Below, in pieces: positions 33,451 to 44,867 of a DNA stretch of 64,000 bases. The DNA lies in assembly GCA_027924585.1 (NCBI GenBank), contig BSBM01000370.1:32773501-32837500 (forward strand). Reading direction: 5' to 3'. The translations under genes and the position numbers were made by a program. Source of the stretch: Larix kaempferi. Its lineage: Eukaryota; Streptophyta; Pinopsida; Pinales; Pinaceae. The notes under the pieces are model-generated. The model ran no database searches, was not told where the DNA came from, and was given only the letters and a program-made list of their open reading frames with translations. Each line of letters begins with the position of its first letter. The stretch's first letter is position 1.

Positions 33451-35160
33451 TTGGCAGTCATGTCTTACTATTATGATGAATCCTATGAGTACAATTCTTA
33501 TGAGGAATATGCAGATGCTTATGAGCAATATGAAGCAGAATGTGAATGGTATGAGGAAGAGGTGCCATCATGCAACACTTCTTACAATTTCAAGAGAAAT
33601 GAAGATTATTCTTATGACTTTAAATCTGATGAATATGAGTGTGTCACACCAACCAAGGATAATTCTACGAGTGAGTTCCAAAGATGGAGAGCAAAATATA
33701 AAACCTTGCCCCAACAATATCAAAAATATCAAGAATATCTTGCTTTTAGCAAAAATACACAAAATGCCATGTCTTTTGAGTACTATGCTAAACATGTTTT
33801 TGAAAATAGGCCCAAAAATGAAGATGCGGAGTTAGTGAAGAAAGGTTTATGCCCTTCTTGTAAAAACCCTTGGAGCGAGTATCATATATGTGTGCATGAA
33901 ATGATGTCCTCCTTCAGGAGAGCTTTTGAGATTTATTCAAGAAGAGATTCCAAATATATTGATCCTAAGGAAAACAAGGGGCAAAATGCATCAGCTTGCT
34001 TTAAGGAGCAAAAGGAAGAGACATCACAAGAGCATGAAGAAGATTCTATTGAAAATATGGAAGATCATTTCGAGACACCTTCTAGCTTAGACATGAACCA
34101 AAGAGCATCTACTGATGGATGCTTAAACTATGAAGGAGTACCTACTGATGGGTGCTCACACCTCTATGTTGGTGACATAGAGATCAGTTTTGAAAGTGTT
34201 TCTACAAGTACAAGTTTCATTAAGCATGATAATGAAGACCTTGTAGCAGTTGAAGAAGAACCAAGATCAACTTCCCCATCACCACTTGAGCTTCATGAAG
34301 TTGGTCCAAGCAAAATTGAAGAAGATGAGGAGGTTCATTTGCAAGAGCCTCATTTTCTTGAAGGGTCCTTAAAGATGGATGAAAATAAAATCCAAGAGTC
34401 CCTCAGCATTCTCCATGACACTCAAGCATTGGTGTCAAATTCTTGTTGGAGAGCTACTTCATTGGAGGAAACATCCTTCCTTGAAGACATGGAGAAGATT
34501 CAAAGAGCAATGTGCCACATCAAAGGTAATTTCATGTCTTTGTTTTTTGATAGAAACCATTTGTTTGAGCTTAATGAATTGTTACATGATGCATACTTGA
34601 AGAATAATGAGGATATTCATAAGCTCACCATTCAAAATGAGCAACTTCTTGAAAAGTTGCAAGATACTTGTTTTTCCTCCTATGTTTCAGATTGTCAAAT
34701 GGTAGATTGTTTGGAGGATTCTCATGACATGGTGGATCATGAGAAATGTGAAAATTTGAATGTTCTTGATGTGTTTGAAGATGAACTTGAAGAGATCCAA
34801 ACACTTGATGTGGTGGAAGAGGAATTTGAATTGCCTCTTGATGAAGGTTATGCAGTTTTTAAAGAAGAGCATGATTCCTCCACATTGGAACCAAACTATG
34901 ACAAAGAGTTCACACTTTTGAAGGAGCTGCATGATACTACCCACATGGATCCTTCCCATGATGAAACTCCTGAACTTTTTGATCATTTGGGTGAGTTATT
35001 ACATTCTCCTACATCCTACAATTCCATGTTTTGCAGTATTAGTCTCAATGAAGTATGGGCGAAAGGGTTCTTTTTGATGGTGCCACATGAGGAGTATGGA
35101 ACTCCTATATTTAACTTTTATGATGACATGGTTGGAGCACATTCTTATTCACATTTGTAG
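33451..35160 (+). CDS. Gag-like frame of the pol-less element, first part
   Basis: 569 codons, the main product of the element if TAG at 35158 terminates. The N-terminus is a Tyr/Glu-rich acidic run (about residues 5-45). A helical segment follows (WRAKYKTLPQQYQKYQEYL, near residues 78-96). At residues 134-147 CPSCKNPWSEYHIC has Cys-x2-Cys-x7-His-x-Cys spacing with Trp-Ser, the same layout as the zinc knuckle of plant Ty3 Gag proteins, suggesting a derived nucleocapsid. The remainder is strongly acidic with many Leu/Glu pairs, probably coiled coil near residues 390-415. I see no protease or RT motif. Function is inferred from the knuckle and position only; a captured host sequence is the alternative. 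The first ATG lies 45 bases after the primer site. Confidence 0.7.
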   Translation: MAVMSYYYDESYEYNSYEEYADAYEQYEAECEWYEEEVPSCNTSYNFKRNEDYSYDFKSDEYECVTPTKDNSTSEFQRWRAKYKTLPQQYQKYQEYLAFSKNTQNAMSFEYYAKHVFENRPKNEDAELVKKGLCPSCKNPWSEYHICVHEMMSSFRRAFEIYSRRDSKYIDPKENKGQNASACFKEQKEETSQEHEEDSIENMEDHFETPSSLDMNQRASTDGCLNYEGVPTDGCSHLYVGDIEISFESVSTSTSFIKHDNEDLVAVEEEPRSTSPSPLELHEVGPSKIEEDEEVHLQEPHFLEGSLKMDENKIQESLSILHDTQALVSNSCWRATSLEETSFLEDMEKIQRAMCHIKGNFMSLFFDRNHLFELNELLHDAYLKNNEDIHKLTIQNEQLLEKLQDTCFSSYVSDCQMVDCLEDSHDMVDHEKCENLNVLDVFEDELEEIQTLDVVEEEFELPLDEGYAVFKEEHDSSTLEPNYDKEFTLLKELHDTTHMDPSHDETPELFDHLGELLHSPTSYNSMFCSISLNEVWAKGFFLMVPHEEYGTPIFNFYDDMVGAHSYSHL

Positions 35161-36222
35161 CAGCATAATTTGTCACTTTATGATGATCCACATCTACATG
35201 GATGCACCTATGATATGGATTTGAGTCACTTGAATACTCATGGTTTTTCTTGCTCAACACTGGGTTCATTTGATGTTAGAGGAACTTCATCCAACACTTG
35301 GATGAATAGATTTATGATGGGAGAACATTTTTGTTGGAAGCCACATACTTTGTTACATTTTTATGATTCTCACATTCATGGATGTATGGGTGAGACTTCT
35401 TTGAGTCATTTGAAGTCTCCTTGTTTTTTCTGCTCATTATTTGGTTCAGATTTTAGTGGAGATTCTTCATTCACTTCTTGGATGAAAGAATACATGGCTG
35501 AATATTTTGATGCATATCACATCCTTTTGGAGCAGCAATATAGGACATGGGATCCTCACCTATGTCATTGGAGCAGATTTGATTGGTCACTTGAAGCTTG
35601 TATGCACTTGGAAAATGGTGGTCTACTTGCTTGGAGGTATAAGCACTTTCATGACTCTTTGATGAAGCATATCCTTGATGTACATTTTCATTATGTTGTT
35701 ATGTACTTTGATGATATATATTTGGTACTCATGATGTTTGGAAGAATGCATACAAGAAAATGGGATCCAGGAATCCTCTTATCTAATGGTGTAGGTTGGA
35801 GAGCACTCTTAATTGTTGGGGTGCAATACAAGCAATGGGACCCTGGAATAATTTTTATCTCATTGGTTTCAATTTTTTGGGGGAAACAAGAAGTATGGGA
35901 GATGGGTTTCCCACTTAATAAAGTGATTTTTATCAGAGTAGTGCAGCAGCAAGCATGGTGGTTCCTCTCTAAAATCTTCATGGAAACCCAAAGACTCAAG
36001 GTTTGGCAATTCAATGGCAACTTCAAAGAATTATACAGAAAGCAGGTTCTTCAACACCCTTGTTTGAAATTGCTTGAGGACAAGCAATATTGGAAATGGA
36101 GGATTTGTCATGTCCCAAATTTGGAATTGGGTCACAATGGCCTAATCACATTAACCATATTCATTAGAGTTTGTAAAATTGGTGTTAAGGGTCAAATAAT
36201 TGCCAAGGAGGAAAATTACTAG
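35161..36222 (+). CDS. In-frame continuation beyond a TAG, unknown protein
   Basis: The frame of the upstream Gag-like protein continues without shift for 353 codons after TAG (35158), running 117 bases into the 3' LTR to a TAG at 36220. The stop is followed by CAG, so the original may have been CAG-CAG, or the TAG may be read through. The sequence is rich in His, Trp, Phe and Met and contains imperfect internal repeats (PHLHGCTYDMDLSHLNTHGF and SHIHGCMGETSLSHLKSPCF). No known domain recognised. An internal ATG at 35170 is available but nothing favours its use. Confidence 0.5.
   Translation, partial: QHNLSLYDDPHLHGCTYDMDLSHLNTHGFSCSTLGSFDVRGTSSNTWMNRFMMGEHFCWKPHTLLHFYDSHIHGCMGETSLSHLKSPCFFCSLFGSDFSGDSSFTSWMKEYMAEYFDAYHILLEQQYRTWDPHLCHWSRFDWSLEACMHLENGGLLAWRYKHFHDSLMKHILDVHFHYVVMYFDDIYLVLMMFGRMHTRKWDPGILLSNGVGWRALLIVGVQYKQWDPGIIFISLVSIFWGKQEVWEMGFPLNKVIFIRVVQQQAWWFLSKIFMETQRLKVWQFNGNFKELYRKQVLQHPCLKLLEDKQYWKWRICHVPNLELGHNGLITLTIFIRVCKIGVKGQIIAKEENY
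36092..36105 (+). other. Polypurine tract of the 2-kb-LTR element
   Basis: GGAAATGGAGGATT lies directly before the TGTCATG start of the 3' LTR. It falls inside the long reading frame. Confidence 0.8.
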
Positions 36223-38126
36223 TTTCCTAGGTTTGGGGTGGAAGCTTTGGGATTTGGAATAAGGGGGATAATAAATGATGTTTAGACATTAGAAGGGTTC
36301 AAGTATTTAATAAATAGAGTGAATAAAGAAATTCAAGAGAAATCCTAAGTGACAAATGGTTTTGGAGACATATGGAGGATGTGGGACCCACACTAGCTTG
36401 ATTTTTCATAATACATGGTATCTCTCTTTTGCAAATTCGAATTAATGGGAATGTGAACACTCTTGGGTGAGTTGGTAAGTCATAACACATGTCATTGAGC
36501 ATCTTAGGTCGAATTTGGAAGGATTGGTAACCTCCATGGAAGATAAAGAGTCAAAGTGGAAGTTTGTGGACACTTGGGCTAGATTCCCTAGCCCTATGAC
36601 ACCAATGATGGAGCATCTATGACAACTATGACAAATTGCAGACCTGACCTATGACATCTGACCACTATGACATGTCAGCCCCAAAAATAGGCTCAAAGAA
36701 GGAGAATTTGGGAGTGGGAGAAGCCAAAGAGACTCAAAATCGAATTTGGGAGAAGATGGAAGGTTGGAACTAGGAGACAAGTGGCAAATGTGGAATATTT
36801 CCTAAATGAAAATCTATTGAATCTATTGAGAGGATTTAGACCCTTAGAAGGATAATGTTGGTTATAAAATGTAGAAATGAAGTATGAGAATGGATTTTGA
36901 TCATTTGTAGAATTTGCAATTGCAATTGTGAAGAGGGAGAGCTAGTGGATGACTAGTTTCTTGCCTTAGCCAATTTCGAGGGTGAAAGATTCCCATCCAA
37001 GTTGGCAATTGGAAAGGCCATTCAGACCTTTCATTTGGATATTTAATGGAGTATTTATTTGCAGGTTTAAGCTACAGGTCAGCTCATGGTTTCTTCTATT
37101 GCAGCTCGCTCCTTCAACCATTTCCAGTTTTGATGGCATATTCTTGATCCTTGAGGGAGGGCGTTTTTGGTGAGCTATTGTACTCTTTGGGGGAGCTTCT
37201 AATGCCCCATTTATTTTGTAATATGAATTAAATACTCTGTTCTTCATCTCCAAAAAGTTTCAGGTCGAAATTCCAAGTAGAAATGTATAAATCTCATTTT
37301 TAATGGAAGAACAATGCCATTTCCCCACTACCTTGTTGTGAGCCAATGTATTGATGATGATTTCAAATGAATGGATGATTCTCTGATATATTTTTGATAA
37401 ATATACTTCCATGGATGTATTATACAAGTTTCATGTACTGTACTTGAGCATTTGAATCATTTTTACTCAGTTTAATTGCAGTGGGAGAAGAAATAGTGCC
37501 ATTTCCCCAAGGGTCGAATTGGGGATTTTTGCAGTTGAATGGGAGAGGGTGAGAACAGTTGTAATAAACCATTAATGGTGCATATGAGACCTTAATAACA
37601 TACTTAACACATTACATACCTCTTTTCATAAATTTGAGTGGGTTTGGAGGCATTTGGGAAGCCATTTTCAGTACTTACCTTAGGGGGATTTGAACCCCAA
37701 ATTACTAGTAAAATTGCATACTTGGTCCAGAATATTAAGAGAGTTTGCAGAGGTATTTTGGTGGCCATATGTTATCCCTGAACATCATATTCAATTACTA
37801 ATATCATTCATAAACCTTCCTTGAAGATTTGAAGGCATTTGGAGTCAATTTGAGACCTAGAGACCAATACTAGTCAAAGGGAAATCACTAGTAAAGTTAC
37901 CTACATTGACCAGAATTGAAAGAGTATTTGTAGAAGTGTTTTAAAGGTACAAAGGCATCCCAGAAACACATATTTATGTTCTAATATCATTCATATACCT
38001 TCTCAGAAGATTTGGGATCATTTGGGGCAAATTTGGGACCCAGAGATCGAAACTAGTCAAAGGTCGAACCAAGGAAAAAAGTGGAAAATTGCAATTTTAA
38101 TAAAATTCCTAATAAGGGACATTACA
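36106..38126 (+). repeat. 3' LTR of the 2-kb-LTR element
   Basis: Partner of 31376-33393; ends AGGGACATTACA and is followed by TCATA. A 3-bp indel (GAGGAAAA against GAAAA near 36208) changes the reading-frame end relative to the 5' copy. Confidence 0.96.
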
Positions 38127-38131
38127 TCATA
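38127..38131 (+). other. Target-site duplication TCATA (right)
   Basis: Second copy of the TCATA at 31371-31375. Confidence 0.95.
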
Positions 38132-41100
38132 TCATAGGAATAGATATTGAATTCAAATGGGGTGAAATTTACCATTTGATTAGAGATCAAAATGTCCAAG
38201 AAGCTACCATCGAACAAGACTTAATTTATCAAAACATCAAAAAGTCAAGCATTCACAAGGTTGCAGCCGGGCCTGAATTGTTCCCTTGTGCTGAAGTGAT
38301 AGGATGGATCCTCCCCATTATTGATTACAAGCGCTACAAGGAAAAAAATTTCTTCCTTCCATCCCACACATATCGACAAAGCATATAGATCACTCCCAGG
38401 TACAAGCGAATTTTTGACGAAAGAATGGTTTGCAAACTTGAAACTGGACTATGCAGAATGTGAAAAGAAGACACTACTACCGGGAAAGCAGTTGTGCCAG
38501 AGAGACAACGAGGAATATGAAACTAAATTTTTGAAGATTCCTTTTAGGATTTCTACTACTCTCATATGCAAGCTTTATGGGAGGCCCAACTCAACTCATT
38601 ACAAGCTTAGTTGGGTGCCTTTTCTTTATCATATCACAATGCATGGCACTGTTTTTAATTGGGCAGACATTATTTCTGAGAACATGGTCCAAGCAATCAA
38701 AGATGCTCAATAGGGCCTCAAAGTAAAGAAGGTCGAATTGCATATGTCTTGTTATTTGGTATATTGTATCATTACTCTGCACCCCTTTCCGGGTCTCGGA
38801 TGTAGGTGAAATCCCAATGAGTCTCTTATTTATGTGGCATATCAAATTTTGTGGGCCTAAAAGCATGCAAGATACTACAAGCAGATTTGTGAAGAGTTCG
38901 TGATTTCCTCATACAAATTGATATATGAAAAATAAGGAGATTGCATGTCTGAGGAGGCTCTTACAATAATCACTCAATTAGTGGATTTCTATCTGACCCT
39001 TGAAGGCACCTACTTGCGTATCTACGGAGGATCAAAGGGTCCATTTTTGTTACCCAAGTATGTCACATATTGCATTATTTTGAAAGAAATTATGAGGCAG
39101 ACATTTTTAAATGGCATCAACCATTTCCTGCATAACAATAAGAAGGATTCCCGGCCTGCACTTCCATTAATAGTCGAATCATATAGGTTGAACAAGGTAA
39201 AATATTCCTAGGACCTCATAAAGGACTTGGATTCCTTTCACTTTGGCGAGAAAATATTTATAAAAATTGATAATCGCCAAAAGATGGCTCTGCATTGCGC
39301 GTCTGTTAAAATTCATTGTGAATATGCTGACCGATTTTTGAAGGAAGAAGAGGTATATAGATGGGTCCCAAACCTCGCATAACTGGACAAAAGACTCAAT
39401 AAAATAAAGGGTGGTAAGGAGGCGAGCTCGAGCAACCATCAGATGACTCGGCACAAGAAAAATTAGAAGAAGATGCTAGGAAGAAAGCCGTGGAAGAATC
39501 CCTCTTGGCAGAAACAAGCAAGAGATTGTGAGAGGAAGAGATAGCAAGGAAGGATGAGAAAGAGAGAAAAGAAAGAGAGGGCGTGGAAGAATTGCAGAAG
39601 AGGGTAGACAAACATAAACTAGATAAGCTTTCCACATAACAAGAAAAGAAAAGGGCCGAGTTAATACAACAACAACAGGAATCAACTTAGTAGGAGGAAC
39701 TCCGAAAGAATAAATAAGAAGAAGAAGCTTTCAAGAAACATGTGGGAAGTCAAGGTCAACAAGGAGGTGAGGAATTGGGTAATGAAGGTCAAGATATGGA
39801 TATTGACACTGCAACAGACACCAACATGGAATTTCCACTCATTGGAGGACATCTTCCTTTTGCTGAGTTGGGACTCACCCCATTAACACCCTCCAAGCAA
39901 CATATTGTAGCTAAGTTGGAGACTATAATTTATGATCCCAAAAGAAATACCATCATGAAGTGGACAGAAAAGAGGCTTACAACTGACTCATATCCTGACG
40001 CAGTTACAATACAAGAAGTCCCAGTGGTTGAAGGTACAAACAAGGACCCGAATTTCATAGCATCTGTGGGAGTAGCTGCATCCCTGGCCAATGAAGACAA
40101 TATACACAAATTCATAGAGAGGGTAGAAAGCAACAAGGTCAAGGTATTTAATCTCAAGGACAATCTGGTTCAAGAAAGGAATGAAGGAATTGAACTCAAA
40201 TGCCAATGAGATACCCTTGAATTTCAAAAGGGAGAACCCATGAACACCATTCAAAGTCTGGAAGTAGAAAGAGATCCACTTAATGTTCAATTGGTAATAT
40301 TGGAATGAGAGAAGATAGACTTAAAGTCCCAATTACAAGATATGTAATCAAAGGAAAGTCAATGGGACCAAAAAATAGAAGCTCTCACTATCGAAAAGGG
40401 ATCCCTGCGAGCTCAAGTAACAGAGCTTAATCGAGAAAAGGATTCATTGACGATTGCATTGAACACTACACAAGAGCAGAAGATGGATTTAACCTCATTT
40501 TATGATTGCACATCCACTCTTTAGTAACAATTGTTCCATTCAAAGGAGTTCCTCACAGAAAAAACGTTTGAAGTGCAGGGAATGGTGGACAGACTCAAAC
40601 AAATATCCAAGACAACTACTACAACTTGACAAAAGTTAGGAGATATTCGTGACAGAATGAAGAAGCTGACTGCTTGGAGAAAGAAATCAAAATAAATACA
40701 TCCCCATCTTCCCAATAGATCTACATATGAATTAATATTGGTTTTTGCAACTCCTAATAGTTTCCAAAAGGCCGAGAGGAAACTGCAAAGTGAAGTAGCA
40801 GCCTCCATTTCCATATGTGAAGGGATCCATTAGAAAATAGCCAATTCTTTTGAAAAGTGTCATTTTCCTTCTCCTGTCCCATTTGAAAACCCTATACCGA
40901 AAGAGAAGCGATTGACTGAGCTGAGGACCATTAAGGATGAAGATATATATGTTATTCATAATCTGAAAAATATTACTCCAGAGGACTTACATGAACTTAT
41001 TGGGCAGGCAACATTGAAAACACAACACTTGGCTAATGGGCATAGCACAACAACCAAAGGCCTCAATGCAATGGTCAAAGATTTATCTTTTCATGAAGTG

Positions 41101-41202
41101 GCTTTATGATTATTAGTGCCACAATGACTGAATATTATATCCTATGAAAGTGGCATTCGGAATGATTTTTTACAAACTCAAGAGGGAGCCCCACCCTCAT
41201 GA

Positions 41203-41997
41203 TGTAATAATTATATTTTATTATGTATTTTTGTCCCCTTTATTTAAGATTGTAAATGAAATATGACAAAAGTACCAGAAGACAAAGGGTAATTGTAACT
41301 AAAGGAAGGTGAACTGAAAAGTCACCTAGGGGGGGGTGGATAGAAATATAAATAGAGGAAATGAGGGAAGGTAAGGGGTTTTTCTTTTAGGAATTTTTTT
41401 GGAACTTATATGTAAGAATTATTTATAATAATGACCAAAGCAATTTTCTGGATGGAAGATTGCACTAGAGACTATGTGAAAATGTGTGGACAAATGCATG
41501 GAACTGATTTCCTCCTTTTGTCTATTAAAATGCAGTAAAATTGTTCTTGTTTTTGTTGGATTTTTCTAATAGTTTCTGAATTATTTTAGTGCATATGCAA
41601 TTAAACATAGTTTTCTTTGCTTTCTATGAGTAATGGATGTAATCAAATGTTAATACTCGAGTTATCTAATGTGTCACACTTTATTTTGTAATTGTTAAAT
41701 GTGTTTATTTTCAGTGGTTATCTCCTGTAAAATGCATGATGTAGTTACCTTCGTTGCTCTCTCTTAACCTCGCTCCTTGCAAGGATAGTTTAGTTTAAGT
41801 AGAATATTGCATTTAATTAGGGAATTTACTTGGGTGACCGACAGTAAAGGAAGTGATAAGACAGAAGGTAAGAACCTGTGCATCATTGTGTGAGGATTTT
41901 TCCTATCGGTCAAACAAGTATATTTTAATAAGCATAAGCATTCACATGTAGGGTTAGTAATTTGCATTTCATTTAATACCATTTAAAATCCTAAACA
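41203..41997 (+). promoter_or_regulatory. Spacer with TATA box between ORF1 and gag, unit A
   Basis: About 795 bp without coding signature, matching 61439-62239 in unit B. It contains a G run (CCTAGGGGGGGG) then TATAAATA at 41347-41354. Conservation of TATAAATAGAGGAAATGAGG in both units supports a real promoter, either of an LTR or of a separate gag transcript. I found no TG...CA pair, primer site or second copy beside pol to prove an LTR. Confidence 0.5.
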
Positions 41998-43690
41998 ATG
42001 GGTCAGGTCGTATCCGACAATTTTATTCCAAGAATATCTTGAACAATATCCAAACCATAAGCCGAAAGGGTTCCCTATTCCAAGAAGTGAAGAATCTAAT
42101 TGGGAATTTTCATTGGGGAGAACTCCTACTATCGACACAAGGATTTTTCCAGGCGTCAACAGATTTGGAACTAGAAGGAGGGCCACCCGTGTATGGATGG
42201 TAGAGGAAGTTTTTTCCCTCAAGTATTTTTCTTTGGATCTCCACCTGATACATCACAATCGGAAGGTTCATTTCAAGAAACACCTGAAATTGAACATGAA
42301 ACTAACTACTACGAAGATAGTAACCCTGAATCAGAACAAGTTGAAATTTTGTACGCAATACCGCATCAAAGAGTTGATAATTTTAGAAGATATACTAGAT
42401 CATACGTTAGAAAACTTGGAGGATTGCCTGGGATTCCACTATTACCTAGAAGACATTCTCCTCATAGAAAAGCTAAACAAAATAAGGAGTCTTTTCTAGT
42501 TGAATCCTTGGAAGAATTGGTGGATTTATCGTTACAAGATATACTGAACCTATTGATTAGATACGACCATGTTCACCTGATTCTGCCTCTTCTCATAAGA
42601 CCCAGTCACCTCCACATACACCCCCACGTATTTTCCATATGGTTGATAATGTAAATACGCGACTAGCTTCTAGGGCTTGAGGTCCTTTAAACTTACCTGC
42701 TCCTCTTCATGATCTTCCCAAACACATTGAGCGGGTTTTTCCTAAATTTGATCCTAGAAAAGGCATAACTGCAGATGATCATTTGAAAAGTTTTAATCTA
42801 GATTTAAACCTTCTAAATTTATATCACGAGGATATAGTATGCCATTTGTTTCCTTATACTATTGAGCCTAAGGCTTCATCATGGTATTTCAGCCTGCAGG
42901 ATGGATCTATAGCTGATTGGGATAGTTTTAAAAAGGATTTTCTTAATAAATTTGGCGCACAAAGAACATTAGCCTTCCTCATGAAAGGATTTTTGTCTCT
43001 CAAAATGGATAAGAGAGAAAGGTGCAGGATTTTAATCAGATATTTATGACTTTTTTGAATAAGTTCAATGCCACTTCTAATTAACCTGTCGAAGAATCCT
43101 CAGTAGAGTATTATTATACAACCCTTCATTCATCCTGAGACATGTTTGTCAAATGTTCTTTCAATAATACTCTAGCATAAAATTTTGAAGAGGATAAGAA
43201 GATTGAGAAAAAGGTGAAAAGTATAGTTAAGCACTCCGTTAAAACAAAACCCAAACGTATCTATTCTTAGAAACCATTGTTACTATCAAGATCCATTGAA
43301 GAACATTCCATTGAGTTAGAAAGCGTTGTTAAGTTGGTTCAGAAGCTATATAATAAGATTGTGGATTTGGAAAAGGAGAAAGGAGCAATTTATTCTACTA
43401 AGAAACCATTTAAACCATTTTATAAAATAAAAGAAGAAACTATGAAACCTCCAACAAACGAAACCCCTGTACTCAGCCTAAATGAGGTAGGCATGGATTA
43501 TTTGTGCACATTTCACCAAGAACACCATTCAGAGAAAACTTGTCCTCAATGGATTAATTCTATGACTTTGGTGATGAATCAACTATTAGATGAACAAATT
43601 TTGGATGAAGAGGAAGAAAATGAAAAGGTACAAGTAAATGAGACAATGGAAGCAACGAAAGAAATCATGCTCGTATTGTGGGATTAGGCA
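41998..43690 (+). pseudogene. Gag of Tat-like unit A
   Basis: Starts near MGQVVSDNFIPRIS, then in another frame KPKGFPIPRSEESNWEFSLG, also present in unit B at 62310. The capsid region at 42720-43050 has LPKHIERVFPKFDP, SWYFSLQDGSIADWDSFKKD and FLNKFGAQRT, the W..F...F..KF pattern of Ty3 Gag. A Cys/His cluster near 43500 (LCTFHQEHHSEKTCPQW) stands where a zinc knuckle is expected. Frameshifts and stops throughout. Confidence 0.75.
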
Positions 43691-44189
43691 TCGAATCTAG
43701 ACTTGGAAGATGATGAATAGATAGAAGAGATACATAATGTACATGTTTCTCCTGTTGATTATGCATTAAGAAGTCAAGGTCATGTGGAAAATCAAGATAA
43801 ATCAGTTCCATGGAGTAAGACAAATAATGCTATTCATAAGACTCATAGTAAAGTGACTGTTGAAACACAACACACCCTAAAGGCAACAGAGAAGAGACCT
43901 CTCAACCTTGCAAAAACACCACAAAATAAATCATATGTTAACCCTAAAGGATCAACCCCTTTATCAAATAACACTGATAGTCGGAAATGTTGGAGGAAAT
44001 AATAACATGGGGTATGATGTGATAGAAGACATAAAAAAGACCAAAGCTAACATGTCTCTATTCGAAATTTGTCATCTTCCTCAACAAAGAAAGAGATTAA
44101 TAGAAGCATTGGACCTCAAATCATGGAAAAATGACTTTGCTAATAATGAGAAACAAAAATTTACTATAGAACCAAACACATAAATCAAT

Positions 44190-44753
44190 GAAGCTAGCAT
44201 CAGTGGTAAATCTAAATCTCAGACTCCACATTTTTTGCTCACTTTTGAAATTTTCAATTATAATGTACATAATTGTTTGGTGGATTCTGGAGCATCACCT
44301 AACGTTATGTCACTTTTTGTTTGTAAAAATATTAATGGAAATCCGATCCCTTCTCCTTCTAGGATTATTCAACTCAATAGATATGATGTTAAAGTGGTGG
44401 GAGAAATGAAGAATGTCCTGATCAGGTTGTTTGTAGATCAAAGAGTCTGTCAATTTATTGATATTATTGTAGTAGACATACCAAAAGCTTATGGATTATT
44501 ATTGAGTAGAGATTGGTCAAGTAAAAAGAATGGGTATTTTGCTACTGATTGGTCCCACTTGTGGCTGCCATACCAAAATAAGCATAATCAAATTAAGGGA
44601 AAAAAAGAGCTACATATGAAATTAAACGTTACTGCGTTGGAAGGAAGAAATGAACCTGTTAGTTTTTCACATTCAGTATTGGGTAATTACTTTTTGGAAA
44701 CTAAATCGGGTTGTTATCAAACAAAAACAACCAGTCATGAATCAAACACATAG
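44190..44753 (+). pseudogene. Aspartic protease of Tat-like unit A
   Basis: NCLVDSGASPNVMSLFVCKN (active Asp at 44283) is followed by IQLNRYDVKVVGEMKNVLIR and IDIIVVDIPKAYGLLLSRDW, the complete fold pattern of a Ty3-type retropepsin. The active-site triplet Asp-Ser-Gly is intact. Ends at a TAG at 44751. Confidence 0.88.
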
Positions 44754-44867
44754 TTCAATCTCCTTCAATTTTCACGGGATGACGATAATGAATGTAATAT
44801 AGTAGAGCTAGTTACTAATGCAAATTTAGATGTTAACTTTGATTCTATAAATAGAGTAGGATCTGAT

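Larger units (their letters stand above)
31376..38126 (+). mobile_element. Pol-less LTR retrotransposon with 2.0-kb LTRs and one long frame
   Basis: Complete by structure: LTRs of 2018 and 2021 bp, a tRNA-iMet primer site one base after the 5' LTR, a purine tract before the 3' LTR and TCATA duplications. LTR identity is about 99% (about 23 substitutions and one 3-bp indel by eye), the youngest insertion here. The internal region is only 2.7 kb and has no protease, RT or integrase. It holds one Gag-like frame of about 924 codons broken by a single TAG. Long LTRs with little inside recall LARD elements, but those are usually non-coding. Confidence 0.92.
31213..41202 (+). pseudogene. ORF1 copy A, about 1,075 codons, split by a retrotransposon
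   Basis: The frame starts MEFTQDNDISSLMQ at 31213, is cut at 31375, and resumes at 38132 after the inserted element. With the insert and one TCATA discounted, its length is within a base of copy B, about 3.23 kb. The N-terminal part is globular (WGEIYHLI, EVIGWILPIIDYKRY, LTKEWFANLKLDYAECEKK, WVPFLYHITMHGTVFNWADI, RWNPNESLIYVAYQILWA, LRIYGGSKGPFLLPKYV). From about 39420 comes a very Lys/Glu-rich stretch, and from 40140 heptad-like coiled coil, ending TQEGAPPS at the TGA of 41200. It has many stops. I do not recognise the family; its place ahead of gag recalls the extra 5' frame of Ogre/Tat elements. Function unknown. Confidence 0.65.

Noticed and set aside
35690-35750. YVVMYFDDIYLVLMM in the unknown C-terminal frame, resembling an RT YxDD motif
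   Set aside because: None of the other RT motifs (palm Asp, FGL/PFG segment, thumb) is present around it, and the spacing to neighbours does not fit. Treated as chance.
41203-41997. The TATA spacer as a full LTR
   Set aside because: No copy is found after the integrase at 48321, no primer site follows it and no clear TG...CA ends were seen. It remains possible if ORF1 lies downstream of pol, so it is kept as a hypothesis only.
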